A stretch of DNA of 64,000 nucleotides from Urophycis tenuis (taxonomy: Eukaryota; Chordata; Actinopteri; Gadiformes; Phycidae), in contig JAXIVH010000010.1 of the NCBI GenBank assembly GCA_036785325.1, forward strand, positions 9,973,414 to 10,037,413, in the 5' to 3' direction. Position numbers and translations under genes: made by a program. Positions within the stretch are counted from its first letter, which is position 1. Every line of letters begins with the position of its first letter. Under the pieces are notes generated by a model that saw only the letters and a program-made list of their open reading frames with translations, searched no databases and had not been told where the DNA came from. Below, in pieces: positions 22,301 through 36,700 of this stretch.

Positions 22301-23827
22301 CATTGGCTTCCTTATGGTTTCACCGCTGATGCACTCGCTTCAACAGGTGCTCCGTTCTGAGGGGCTATGTCTAAGGTATATTTAGATTTTGAAACCCGAG
22401 AACGCCGGCCTCTGATTGGCTGCGGGGGCCACATGATAACCCAGGTCGGAGTCTCAGCTGTGTGCTGTCGCCCAGCATTTCTCTGGAGGGAAGTTGGGGA
22501 GGCTTTTGCGGATTGGGAGATCATTTAACTCTAAAGTAACTGGTAAGCAAAAAAAAAAACTAAACCAAAAAAGTGGAGAAAGACACAAACTTTCTAGGTG
22601 TTCTTCAATCTGCATGGCCTTTTGATCTGCCTGGACTACTGCGTTCTCCATCTTCTGCTGCCGTTTGGATGCGTCAAAGGAGGATGAATGAAGGGCTCGG
22701 TAGATCCGGGGTGTTTTTCTTCCGTGGTTGATGGAGTATGCGGCCCGCCCTAACGACAAGCCTTCACCCAGATCAGACCACGCCATCCATCCCGCCGGTG
22801 GATGCTTCCTCGCCACCCCGTCTCCACGTCCGCTGGACGCCCCGTCCGTGTTTCTTAACCTCGGCACCAGCCACTTTGCCCTTTCTTCCCGAAGCCTTTT
22901 CTGAGACCTTCTCTGTTTCCTCATTTCCTTCCTCGTTCTGTGCGAAAAGCGACTTTATTCTCATAGGTAGAGTTGGTAGAGTCCAAAGGAAAGTTAAAAA
23001 GAGTAGTTTTTAGTATGCCATCCTATATTTAACCTGCAGCCTCAGAAGGCATTGCATTGCAGTTAGCTATACAAAGCCAACCAATCAGGACGCGGCGGCG
23101 GTTTACATGGCGAATAGCTGGAGCTCTGTGGGCAGCTGTTGCCCACCGTCAGCCAGGAGGCAGAGCTTTTTGAGTGGCATATAGTCACAGGGGGGAAACG
23201 GGAGGGGCTGTCTGTCAAGCCTTCAGAGCCTGAGGCCTGCTATTCAGACACTTTGTGATACAACTACCTCAATGGCCCTTTCTCTACCTCTTAAATGTGA
23301 AAAGTTGCAGTTTAGATAGAGAGATAGATAGAAAGATAATCTGCGCTTTTTTTGTTGTTATTTTGTCTAGGGTTGAAACCCATGCACTTGGAGTATCAGT
23401 TTGGGACCCTAGCGGATAGTGTTTGCATCGTAACGTTCCTACAGGGATCATTTTCTGGTACGGCATTCAAATTTGTTTGAGTGCTTTATGGTGATTTCTT
23501 GGTTTTTATTTAAGTGGATTGCATGTTGCATGCTTACTCCTAAAAATGGGACAAATGCAGCTTGGGTTCATTAGGGGTCGGCTTTAATGTAGTAATGTAG
23601 AGTTCACGCCCCAACACTGTACGTATGTACGTATGTATGTACTGTTTGTACGTTTTTTAACAGTTTTTTTAAGGTCCGATCGGGAGTTTGAGAATCCACA
23701 GGATTAACTGAATTAGAATGGTCACTTTGTACGATGGAGCCAAACAACATCTCTGGGAGCTTTCGTGAATAATGCATGGCTTTATCATTTCCTGTGTTTT
23801 ATATAGATCCTCTGAAACGGTCCCAAC
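22301..23827 (+). promoter_or_regulatory. neb: probable neb promoter and 5' UTR region
   Basis: Upstream of the nebulin start codon. A perfect MEF2-consensus site CTATATTTAA occurs at 23023-23032, with an E-box CAGCTG at 23133-23138 and a CCAATCA element near 23080. This is a plausible skeletal-muscle promoter cluster about 0.7-0.8 kb before the ATG. The ATG exon appears to begin at an acceptor (TTTATATAG, about 23806), implying an upstream non-coding exon that I could not place. Confidence 0.35.
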
Positions 23828-26800
23828 ATGGCGGACGTTGTGGAGTATGAGGAGTATGAGGAGTATGAGGAGTATGAGGAGGAGATAAGTTCGGAGCAGG
23901 TAAGTGGCTCTGTGGACCCAACTTCAGAAACACTCGTTCAAGCAGGATTAAACATTCATTATTTCCCTTTTCCGACAATCTTTCGTGAGCATTTTCAAAT
24001 TTAGTCAACATATTCTATTTCCATAGCAATGCTTCCCGAGGATCATATTTAACATTAAGATGTTCTTTTTGAGAATCACGCCAACATATGCCCTGAATAT
24101 ATTATTTCAAAGCTCATTCGGAGGGCTAGGGTGATCCTGCTAGACCGTGGATCCAGCAGGTCCTATGAATAGTTGGTTACGATAGCCCACCAGTCAGCAG
24201 TTCAGGACATCAGGCATCCCTGGTCTCTCAGGCTGCTAGATCCTGTTTCACAGGGACAGCTCCCTGTGTGTTTTAATGCCCGGGGGTTCTGTAATAGACA
24301 GCGCTGGATCTGTATTTTTAGAGCACAGTTACCTTTACCTGAGCCCTCTTTATTGAGATGAATGGAACGATGTTGACCCTTCCATCTGGGGCATATATAT
24401 CTGCCCCATGGATCATAACTTCCCCATGAAAAGAAAATGGTGGAATGTTTAGCATCATATCCTTGTGATGAAATACAGTCTGGCCTGAGGCCAACTTTAG
24501 GCCTCAAAACTCACCCAAAACTTCAATGTGCAATTTTCAATACATTTACCTCTTTAGCGTTTTAGCTGCATACATAGAAATAGGCCTATAGGCAATTTTA
24601 CTGTATAATTATGTAAAATATATAAGATCTACGTTTTTCAGCCTGATGTGAATCATTTTGTTGTTAAATATTTGTAGCAGTGTCCAATGGAAGAGTGAAA
24701 GCAGAAGGCTAACAAATTAATCCCTTATTTCCTGGTGAAATAGGATTAAGGTTAGCCTTGTATACGCCCTTACTTAATGTCACTGATATTTTATAGGGGA
24801 GTTAGAATGATATGCGACCAAACATAACTAACAAGTTAGGTGCTTTTTTTTTCATTTCGCTCCCATATAACATATCAATGGAAATGGATTCACTGTGCAA
24901 AGGAGTGAATCATTTCTGAAGGAGGACAAATACATTCCCGCAAAAAAATCAATACAATCTGATTTCACTATTACTTTCATCTACACTCTGGAGAACAATA
25001 GTCTTGTCTCAAAAAGTAAGAAGGCTTCTCGTTTTCGTTTGCAGAATGGGGAGAAACATGGCCGCAGAAATAGGAAAGGATGTAAACAATGACGATGGTG
25101 GCACTCTGTGTCTGTGCTTCTGCTCCCAAGAGTAGCATTAAGATCATCATTAATAAAACTGTTTAAACAAATTAATGTTCACAAACCATTAAGGGAAGAC
25201 ACACACTGTGCTCGGCATTCAGACAGATTTAGATTTGGATATCTATGGCAGACTGGCAGATGGAGCAAGCAAGGTAGAGTGTGTGGTCGAGCTACCACTA
25301 GAGAGAGAGAGAGAGAGAGAGAGGGGGGAGATAGGGGGGGAAGGGAGTGAGAGGGAGTGAGAGGCAGAGAATGGAAGGCTGGTGAGATGAGCCGCGGTGC
25401 TGTAAATCACACTCCCGTTGCCCGGGGTGTGTTAACGTCACATCGATAGAATGTGTGTGGGGGTGGGTGGGTGGGTGGGAGGGAGGGTAGGGGAGGGGGG
25501 TGTGGGGGGATGAGGGTGGTGGTGGGGGGGGGGGGGGCAGGGGCTGGCGTGGAAAAACTACCTGCTGGGACAGCAGGGAGAAAAGAGGGAGAGGTAGAGA
25601 GAAAAGGGAAGAGAGTGCGAGAGAGGAAGCGGGAGAAGGAGGGAGGGAGAAAATAAGAGCGAGCGGGAGAGGGATTGAGGGAGAGAGAAAAAAAGACAAG
25701 GCGAGAGAAATCAGAGGGGATCTGGGTATGCGCTAATTCAAGCCCCTAAACATTCTGTGTTTCCGCGGTCCCTCTGTTGTGATATACATCTGTATCTGTT
25801 GTAAATAGGCGTGTGGGCCGGGGGCTTCTCGCCAGCATGCGGTTCTCCCTTGTTTGACAGACGCAGACGCAGAAGCCTTTCTTACCAATATTGTTTAAAG
25901 GAATTGAGATGTTCTTTCCCTCAGCTCTGGTCATAGGTAGATCTGCTCTATAGCCATGACAGGGTTCCTTCATTTAGTTGGCTCACAGGGGTCGTTACTG
26001 TAAGGCACCTTTGTCACAAAGCTTATGGCTCATTTGGCCGTTTCCAATTCTGTGCGGCCCGGCCTTCTCATCTGTAATTCCCCCCTCATATGCCATGGTT
26101 AAAGTTAGACACGAAATGCTATTCATGGAATACTAGGTTACATGCAGTCAGTATACCGATTGTACTCTGAGGCTGCTTGATTTGCAGAGGAAGGATTAAG
26201 TGAATGTGTGTGTGAACGCATACACTTTGAGATGATTGAACTGATCTATCAATACACATGCAGTAACGTGGTATATGCAAAGGCAGCCATCTCAGTGACA
26301 GTAGGTCTTTAGCTGTTCACGTGAGGTGTTCCCAGAGAAGGGGGAGGGAGGAGTTGAATAAATACAACCAGAGTCATTACAGGCCTCCATATCCCTGTGG
26401 AATATAACACTTAATTAAACCACATCCTTAATTACAGCGCATTCATCTAGAGGGGCAGTGTGAGAACAATGCATCTCGTGAACGGAGTGCTGGAGTCGGG
26501 AGCTTTCAACGAATGACGCTGACAGAATGTAATCTTTGCTAATATTGCACATACACATACTGTGTAGCCTTTGATTTTACCGGACAGTCTCCCGGTGCCA
26601 CATGAAGTCAGAGAAATCAGGGTAGCGGTAGGCGGTAGGGTACGTCCAGAGCTGGGGAAAAATCAACCTCAATCCAATCCCATGTGCCATTGACTTGTGG
26701 CGAATTTGAAATCCCAGAGTGTGTCCTTTATTTGCAATGTGTTGAGCAGATGACCACGACGACTGTCACTCATCAAACCACTGAGACGAAGGTAAACACT

Positions 26801-27750
26801 AAGCCTAAAGAGAAATGGCAAATGAAACGGCCAAAATGTCTAGCCCTCCTGTTCCAGTTAGCCAACAGAACGTGTCCCTCCTTGTCAGCATGTGCCTGCC
26901 ATTGAGTGAATCCCTTCCTATTTCACAGGAAACTGCTGCATTTAAACTCTGATCGTGTAATCGTTTTGGAAGATTGGAAGGCAGCGATGCTTGAAACTCT
27001 TTAGGTCCAGAAAAACTGCTGCTCAGGAGTAATTTAGCAAACTGTTTGCTTGATGTCACCTTTTTCCTAACCCAAATAACTAACATAAGTAGTATATAGT
27101 ATAGTATACATAGTGAACTGAATGGAAATAACTGACAGGCTAATAACAGGGTTTGGAGTCGTCATGGGTACCAAATGATATGAACCTAGATGTTGTCACT
27201 AGTGATAAGGGCCTTAATAAACTCCCACAGTGAAACTCAGTGTTATAAATGACCATGTTTACTACATGGTAACGTTGGAGTAATCAAAGGTTGCCTTACT
27301 TTCATGGAAAATATTTGAGTGCATTCGCCCCCTAATCTTGGCATGGTTTAGATGACACAGCAGGAATGCAAGTTAAATGTAATGATAACGATGATGATGA
27401 AATAATGTACTCTGATATTTGTAGGGAAGGTAAGTCCCAAAAATCTAAAATTAAGATGTTATACTTGTGTTTAAGTGAAAAACCTAATGGGAGTACCCAT
27501 TAGGTTTTTCACTTAAACACAAGTAAAACTTAAACACAAAGCTGGGAGCCTCTTCTCATAAGATGCATCTGAGAACTAGGTGGGCTGGTGACCACCAGCA
27601 AGATGTGTACCTTTCCTCTAACGTCTCTCTTACCTTCTCCAGCCTGGCTTGCCTGCGAGGAAAGTCAGGAAGAGGATGCAGGTGGATACTTCTAAGTTCA
27701 TGACACCCTACCTGGCTCACAGCATGAAGATGCTGGAACAATACAGCCAC
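23828..27750 (+). CDS. neb: neb N-terminus: acidic head, Thr-rich exon and linker
   Basis: Exons 23828-23899 (24 aa), 26750-26791 (14 aa) and 27643-27750 (36 aa). The first begins MADVVEYEEYEEYEEYEEE, a run of GAGTATGAG units. Mammalian nebulin also begins MADDEDYEE. This region binds tropomodulin at the pointed end. The 42-nt exon (MTTTTVTHQTTETK) is short but has AG/GT sites, keeps frame and matches the Thr-rich stretch in mammals, so I include it at lower confidence. The third exon contains VDTSKFMTPYLAHSMKM, the conserved segment before the first module. Confidence 0.88.
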
Positions 27751-30700
27751 GTAAGGAACCTGTTTAAAGTAACCTGCAGAAAACCAGAAAGACACACAGA
27801 AATCATTGACTTGAAACACTTAATTTAATTTAAATTAATTGAACAAACTGTGGTTAAGCATTCATACAATGGGTTTAACCTTTTGTAAGCGACTTACAAA
27901 TAATGATCAATTATCACAATTACCATTAGTAGTCATTAAACGTGTTTCCCTTTCAAGCAATGACATTTGTGAAGTCTGGCCTCATGTCCGCCCTTAATAG
28001 TGATACTACTGACAAAGTGCAGGATTCCTGCGTCAGAGATGTCATGGTATTTTTATGGCATACCTTTCCAGAATAAGTACCGGCAGGCGTACGACTTATC
28101 CAAGGGAACGCCCCCTGTCCACATCGCAGACACCCCGGAGATGGTGCGCATCAGGAAGGCTCAGGAGCAGCTCAGTGAGGTACCGCATCACAGAGGCCCG
28201 CCGGTGGTCACCCTGCTCCCGAGTAACATCCTCCCACACGAGCCTCACGGAAAGGCCCTTGAGAGCGGTCTAAAAACGCAGACTAGCGCGCAACACATCC
28301 CACCTTCCGCAATCACGACAAAGCAACAACACATTTAGTTTAAGCAATAGAGCCACGCTTCCCGCGAATCCGCCGAGGAAATGAACCCGGAGTCATCCGA
28401 GTCTCACTGCGTTGTCGTGCCGTAGGTCAAGTACCGCATGGAGGGCAACAAGGCCCGCACCGGCAGCCTGTACGACGGAGAGGCTAAGGAGGTCGCCCAT
28501 GTCAAGCACATGTCCGAGCTGCTCAGCAAGGTAAGGGCAGTGGAGGGAGGAAGTGAGGAATACAATTGTACATTATTTTCCAACTACAGGAAAGCCCAGA
28601 GTGGGTTATTCCCCTAAAACCACAGTTGCCGACAATGATTAGATATGAGTTACTTTCATTTATAATATCATTGGCTGATATTTTAATCGACTTAATGAGC
28701 AGCAATCAAGATATTCCTGTGCTGCGTTTTGAGCATGTTGTTTTATGCGTTGACACGCAAACATCTGGTCGATCGTTCTGTTAGACTGTTGGACTTGTCG
28801 CAAATTGATTGGGAACTGTTGAAAGGCGGATGTGTCCGTCGTTCAAAATGAATGCACGCCCTCGGGACGTTATTAACCAATCAAAATTAAGTATTCCATG
28901 ACGCTGTGGTATAACAGTATTTATTTAACAACATTGATTTATTTTCTATGTTTTCTTGGAACTATAACTACCGCATGCCCTCCTCAGGTTCTGTACAGGC
29001 AGAAATGGGACGAGACCAAGGACAGGTACCTGCTGCCCCCAGATGCCCCTGAGCTCGTCCTGGCCGTGAAGAATGCTGCTAACTACAGCAAGGTAAAGGA
29101 ACAGTGACACACTGTCTCACACCTCAAGACCTTGCTCCGCTCCATACCACGGAAAGCCTAGCTCTACCCTTAATTTTTCCTGATAACTCCATCACTCGGA
29201 AATGACTTGTGCAGCAGTATGTTCACAGCTTTTGATTGTGTCCAATCAATCGTGGTTTATTAATTTTAATGTTATGTTGTAATGGGAATCTCAGTGGAAA
29301 AACAGTAACCCTAGCTAAACAGTAATTGATTTTATCCATAATTAGAGATGCGGCTATACATTCATCACATAGTGCTGATGTGTTGTGTTACATAGTAATG
29401 AGGTGTTCTCATTACAGCTGTTATCGATAAAGACCTAGAGATCATTTGTAAGTTACTCACATGCTAACGGTGCGCGGATATGGAATATATCTTTAAATGT
29501 CTCATGTATCTTGCAAAACACTAATGAATAACCAATGGTGTGTAACATGAGGCGCCATTTGTTACCAAAGCGTCTGAGGCAGACGCAAACAGCCCCTCTG
29601 ATGAATAATGATGAGCGTGCGCTGCGTCCGCGTGACGTGGCCTGGACGCGCGCCGTGACACCACGGCTGAGTGTGTCGTCTCTGTGTTCAGAAACTGTAC
29701 ACCGAGGACTGGGACCTGGAGAAGGCTTCCTTCCTCCCTTACAGCGACAGCCCCGAGCTCCGCAGGGTGGCCAAGGCTCAGGAGGCCCTGAGTGACGTAA
29801 GTGTTGGCCACGTTGGCCCCCCCCCCCCCATGTCCCCGACCGTCCACACACTGAGCCCTGTTCAAGTCTGGCTGCGATCTCTGTCCGTATGCACAAGTGT
29901 ACGTCTGTTTCCATACTGAACCCTGTTCAAATCCAGCGCTGATCATTGTCAGCATACAAAAGCATGAAACAGGGAGCATCAATGGAGACTTTTTTTTTTT
30001 TTTTTGGGGGGGGGGGATTCATTGTACGATTGCAATTACAAATGTTTTTTTAGTGTGACTTGCCTCAAGAAACCACTCACAGTGGTTTCTATGACGCGGG
30101 TGAGTCAGTGGTGAGCCAGTCCAGCTTTCAGTTCCACTCCGGCGGGTCCTCTCACGCGCACTGGGCTCACGCCGGTGGCGGATGCGGGCGCCTCTGTTTG
30201 TCGGTGATTACTCAGATGCACATATCACATGTGAACGTCGTCACCCCCCCCCCCCCCCAAGCTGTTTCCAGCAGGCGGGTTACCTTATTTCGCAAATGAT
30301 TTAATGACGTCATCTGCTGATGTATGGGGAGGGTTATTATTAAACGTATTAGATGTAACGGTGCCTCGACAACTCGCCCGCGGAAGGTCAGCCGTTGATC
30401 AGACGTTGCCCTCTATGTGCTGACGCCCCCTCTTCTGTCCTGCTCCTCACAGATTAAATACAAGAAGGGCCACGACCAGCGCAAGCTGAAGTTCACCTCC
30501 CTGGCAGACCCTCCAGAGGTGGAGCTGGCCAAGAGAGTGTTCACCCAGCGCAGTGACGTGAGTCTCCATGACACACCTTCAGCACAGTCTTGACACCACA
30601 AGGACGGATGGAGAGATGGGGGGAAGAAAATGATGATAAGAGATAATGATTTGTGGGTGATACTCTGGTGCCTTGTTGGAAAGAGTTTCACTTCTCTGAA

Positions 30701-33700
30701 TTTACGGCCAACGTACATTTTACGGAACAGACACACTGGATGGAAACACCGCACACTCACACCGACGCAAACGCACCCACGCACACACACACACACACAC
30801 ACGGGAAGTTCATTGAGAGTCAGATTGCCGGAGCCACAAGCTCCTGGGAGACCGGTGGAGATGAGAGACCACCTGCTGTGTGATTATTAGTGTTGGGGAC
30901 AGGGAAAGAGAACGTGGCCAAGTACAACAATAGCAAGCAGTCATGGAAATGCTATTCCCAGCCATCCATCCCTCCGTGATGTGACCTTATGGTAATTGTA
31001 GTTCTCCTTCGTGTAATGTCCATGTCTTTCTCCTATCAACAGCTTAAGTACAAGGAGGACTACAACAAGAACGTGAAGGGCCAATGGTGTGAGACGCCCT
31101 ACTTCGATGTGGCCACGGCCAGGGTGGCCATGGAGAACCTCAGCAATGTAAAATATTAAATGACAAATGTGATAAATTATATGAATCATAATTATTATTA
31201 ATTAATCATTATTTTATGAATGACATGTATTCTTATTTGGATACGACCCGTGTTTGCTATCGTGTCTAACGTCCTCCCTTTGTTCCCTCCCCCCCCTCAG
31301 AGAAGATACACGCAAGAGTACGAGAACACGAAAGACCAAATCTACTTCATGCAGACGGACACGCCCGTTTACGACACCAACAAGAAGGCCGGCACCAGCG
31401 CCAGCTCGGTGAGCGCGTCGGCTTACGCACGCCGCTCTTACATAAGCGCCGCATCATCCGCGCGTCTCTACAGACACCTCTGTTGAGGACGAACCCACGG
31501 CAGGGATTTGACCTGCCGCGCAACCCACAGCGTGAGTCAGCCGCTTCACGCCTGCTCTGACGCAGGGACTGAGCGTGGAGTCCAACGTGGCGGCGGTGGC
31601 TGGCCGGCCTCAAAGAAGACATTCTGTTCCCTCTCATTATGTCATTATTATTGTGGACGTGTTATGGAACTGAAATGGGTGTAGTAGCAGTGCATTCATT
31701 TGGATCGCGACGGTAGCAGATCCTGGATATTATATTCAAGTTTGTATGGGCATGTGCTGTAGTGCCTTGGGCCTGAGGTGGCGCAACCCACGCACCTACA
31801 CGTTATGAAGACATGAGTCACTCTGGCAAGAGCAAGGGGAATGATGGCCTCCCATTAAGTATGTCAATACGCGAGTAGTTGGCGGTACGACGTCACTGAC
31901 ACACCTTCTCTCGCTCACACACACATAGGCGCGAGCATACACACACACACACACACACACACATCCGTCCGCCCTAACCACACCCACACCTCCATAATGA
32001 CTATGTCCTGTTTGTTTCCTGGTTATTTTTGCCATCCCCAGGTGAAATACAAGAAGGACTACGAGAAGACGAAAGACAAGTCTGACTACAACACACTCCC
32101 CGCCACAGAGAACCCCCTCCTCAGACAGCTCAGATATGCTGGCACCATCCTGAGCGATGTAGGTGGAGATGGAGGCCCCAGCAGTACAGCAGCCCCTCCC
32201 ATCAAACCACACACAACACCACATCCGTGACAAAACTAATGCCCAGATTATATCTGCCAAATGTCAAGTATTTATGGTATTCACTGCATGCGACTGAGTT
32301 AATTCTGTTCTGGATACAATTTACACACTAGTCACTCGCCATTTTACAATACTAGGCAATACTGTTTTGGAGTTTTATGTTCTTCATTGTCAGGGTTTGC
32401 CAAATGTAAACCTGACTTTTGATGGAGTCAATTGTACATAAAGCCAAATGCCACTGTTCATCATATAAACACAAACGTTGTGTATTCTGCGAAACTACTA
32501 CCTTTTGCAACATAAATTTCTTCACATCCTTTTCCATTCTTGATTGGATGAAATGTGAAGCATGTATGATGCTTCATTTTATCGTCTAGACTATGAATAG
32601 TGAATAACCTGGCCACTAACTGGCATACTGGTACTGGGCCTATCTGTCAGTATGGGTATGCTTGTAAACATGATGTAACAGACTTAATCAGCCTGTATGT
32701 GAGTCTCTCATTACTGGTTAATTGTATCATCATAGTTTTATAATAATAACAAAAACACCGGCCAGATTCTGAAATAGAGCAATAGAGTTACGATTCACTC
32801 AACAGATGTATTTATTATTTCATTTTACTTTCATGTTCATGTTTATTTAGATTTTGTATTTTTTAAACATAATTATTGGCTTTGCTTTTGTTTTTGCAGA
32901 AAGTGTACAAGGCAAATTACGAGAAGTCCAGAGGCTTCAGCATCAACTACTGTGAAACGCCAAAGTTTCAAATGGACTCCGTTCTCAAGAAATTCACTGA
33001 CGTGAGACGTGTTCGAAACACTTACTGTTTACGAATCCCTTTTCACTGGCCTTGTCAAAAGATCTTTTGTTAACATAATATATATATGTTTCCTTTTGCT
33101 CCCCAGACACATTATCAAGACAAGTATAAAAGGGAGGTGAAGGGTCACTACATCGGTAGCTATGAAGACATCTACATGCTTCACTGCCAGAAAGTTGAGG
33201 AATTCAAGAGCGAGGCAAGCCAAGGCGCTTCTTTCCTTGATGCGTTTACGATTGTTCTCGTGTGCTAACTCCCCGGCGAGCCGACCCCTTACTCCCCTGT
33301 TCGCTTCTGGCTTTTCTACCCCACAGCAAAACTACAAAGCCGACTATGAAGACATCAAGACCAGATGCTTCTTCCCTCAAACCATCACGCCACAATACGA
33401 GGCTGACAAGAAGCTTCAGCAGTGTAAAGATGTGAGGCAGCCCAGCGGCCCTGGGATTGGCGTCCCCCGAGCTACACACAGTGAATAACATTTTTTTTTT
33501 TTTCTTTTGGAGGAAATGAAAAGCTAATATTCCTTTTTTTTCACGCCTTGTTTTGCAGAAAGTATACCGCCAACACCCGGACAAGGTGAAGTTCACGCAG
33601 GTCACGGATTCGCCAGTTCTCGTTCAGGCCGCCATCAACGCCCAACAGCTGAGTGATGTACGCACAACCTTTTTACATGTTCAACATCCCCATACGCATT

Positions 33701-36700
33701 CAAACACATTTTTAACGTGGGGCTGTTTTTCTGACGGGAAAGCTGTTCCGATGGACATATGTCCCCCCGCCACCCCCTCCCCCCGGGCTGAGTTCATATC
33801 AGATCTGTATTGGAGACGCGATGGCCGCGGGCCCATCCGACCACGAAGGCCAGCTGTCTTTCTGTGGACACCATGGAAACTGGAGAGCCATCTCTCTGTA
33901 ATATAAATAGCAGCATGCAGTCAGTTGGCCAAGAATAAACCCAGTCATCAGAGAGGGGTTGGCTACGCAGAGGAACCCACAGTTCTGAGTAACGCATATG
34001 TATGAGCTCAAGAGCCCAGTGCGACCTCTGCTGCCATCCGGTGGTCATCCTGTGTATTACGACTATAAATCTGATAATGCTTTTGACCTCTACAGATTAA
34101 TCTGAATTGTTCTAAATTGTCCCCTCCCCTGCTCTCCTGCAGCTCAACTACAAGGCTGACTATGAGAAGATAAAGGTCAAGAATTGCCTGCCTGCGGATT
34201 ATCCCTTCTTCATTCAGTCCAGAGTTAACGCCTTCAACCTGAGTGAAGTAAGGGAATTTTTCCTACATGTCTCATATTCGTTTAACCAACATTTAATTAA
34301 AGTAAATATTCATTCCATGTTGTCTTTAACATTTGAATGATTGTCTGTTTGCAGAACTGCTACAAGTACAATTGGGAAAAAGACAAAGCCAAGCAGTTTG
34401 AGATTAAGGGGGATGCAATTCCAATCCTTGCCGCCCGTGCTCATACAAACATCGCCAGTGATGTGAGTACCCAATGACACTCAAATTCACTGGCTTCACT
34501 GGGGTGTCATCAGTGTGTCTCGGGGTGTTTCATAACAACCGGTCATGGTTTCTCACCCCAGGTGAAATACAAGAAGGAATATGAAAAGAACAGAGGGCAC
34601 ATGGTGGGCGCACTCAGTATCCACGACGACCCAAAGATCCTGCACTCCGTTCACGTGGCCAAAATCCAGAGTGATGTAAGATCTCCTTATGCTTTTCTTA
34701 TATATCTAATAAACAAACAAACCGCCACTCTATTTTAACCATTTACACTTCAAATGTAACTCAACGACCCCTTGTCCTCCACCCGCCGCACGCCACACAT
34801 GTCTCTGCAGCGCGAGTACAAGAAAGACTACGAGAAGGTGAAGACCAAGTACCACACCTCATTGGACATGATGTCCGTCACGCTGGCCAAGAAGTCCCAG
34901 GCCATCGCCAGCATGACCGGGTACAAGAAGATCAGCAACCGCTACCTCATGCCCTATGACAGCGTGCTGCTGGATCTGGCCAAGAAGGCCAACAGCATCC
35001 AGAGCGATGTAAGAGCGAGCAGTTGATGATCTCTTAAAAGGCCATTGCTACCACCAGCGCCATGAAATCAAATGTATTTATCTCTCATGACAGAACGAGT
35101 ACAAGGCGGACTACAACACCTACACCAAGGGTACTCCATGGATCCCTTTTGGTTCCATGGACGTGGAGAAGGCCAAGAAAGCTGGAGAGATTCTCAATGA
35201 GGTTTGTTTTTCATAGCCTCATCCAAGTCACCCGCCGCAACCCTCCAACCAACCCATACACCCAATCAAAATGTGTCCCAGTTTTATTTCCTTGCTAATT
35301 GATTTGTTTTTGTTCTTTTTCTGACAGAAAAAGTACAGGCAGCACCCAGACACGATCCCCTTCACCGCCATAGACGACCACCCTGTCATGCTTCAGGCCA
35401 GAGTCAACCAGCTTCAGAGGAGCGATGTGAGACCCACGGGCCCACCAGCCACCCACGAGTCTGCTTGCTCACCGCTTTTTGTGGTCCTTTAATCTCAACC
35501 TGTCTGTGTGCGTCCCCTATAGTTGTTCTACAAGAAAGATCTGGAGGAGATCCATCAGAAGTATTCTCTCCCACCTGACATCCCTGAATTCCAGCAGGCC
35601 AGATGCAATGCCTTCAACATCAGCAAGGTTGGCTTTCCAGTCATTTGTAAATGAGATGGTTCAACACGATCGATCTTTAATGGTCCAAGTAATCCATTAT
35701 TTCATTTACTGTGTCACTCTTGCAGAACTATTACAAGATGGCTTGGGAGGAGACGATTGCCAAGGGCTACGACTTGAGGCCTGATGCTATCTCCATCAAA
35801 GCCGCGAAGGCCGCCAGACACGCAGCCAGTGATGTAAGAGTTGTGAAAAATAAACCTACAAATTCTTGAATAGGTTTGATAAGACAGGGAAACACCTTTT
35901 TGATCCCTAGGCATTTCTGTCACTTGTATGGTTTGTCATTAGACACAAGCATGTTCTGTCACTACATGTCTAACATGCAGTGTCTTTTGAAGCATATCTG
36001 CTACATTGCACCACTGAATCAGACAATGATGAAGCCAGTAACACGAGAGATCCACTTTTCTATTTGACTTTCAGGTCCAATATAAGAAGGCCTATGAGAA
36101 GGCCAGAGGCCACCACGTAGGCTTCCGTAATGTCAAGGACGACCCCCTGCTGGTGCACTACATGCAAGTGGCCAAGATGCAGAGTGAGAAGAACTACAAG
36201 AAGGACTACCACAAGGCCAAGCTGAAGTACCACTCCCCAGTAGACATGATGAGCCTAGTGCACGCCAAACAGGCCTCCAAAGCTCAGACTAATACTGGGT
36301 ACAGGAACATCGAGCACCATTACAACCTCATGCCTGATGCCATGAACCTGGTTTTGGCGCGCAACATGAATGTCAACGCCAGTGACGTGAGTTGAAAGGA
36401 CCTTGGGGTCATGGGCAAAAAATCCCTGGTCATTGAGGAATCAATGTTTTAAGCAGGACACTATGCTCCATAACAAATACAGTTAATCAACACATTCACT
36501 TTCGCCTCTACCTGTACTGTAGATATGTATTTTCACAGTTATTCATTGTCCATCTTTTTAAGTAAAGTCACTTATTTCCCTGCCTAACCCCACACTGCTT
36601 TCTTTGTTTTGTATGCAGTGTGACTACAAGTCAGAGTGGAACAACTACATCAGAGGCATTGGCTGGGTTCCCATTGGCTCACTTGGGGTGGAGACGGCTA

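Noticed and set aside
22454..23013. 156-aa - strand and 91-aa + strand ORFs upstream of neb
   Set aside because: No conserved domain seen and they overlap one another; region is better explained as promoter/5' flank.
25298..25736. 133-aa Pro/Ser-rich and 78-aa Gly/Arg-rich ORFs
   Set aside because: Purine-rich low-complexity intron sequence; no splice or homology support.
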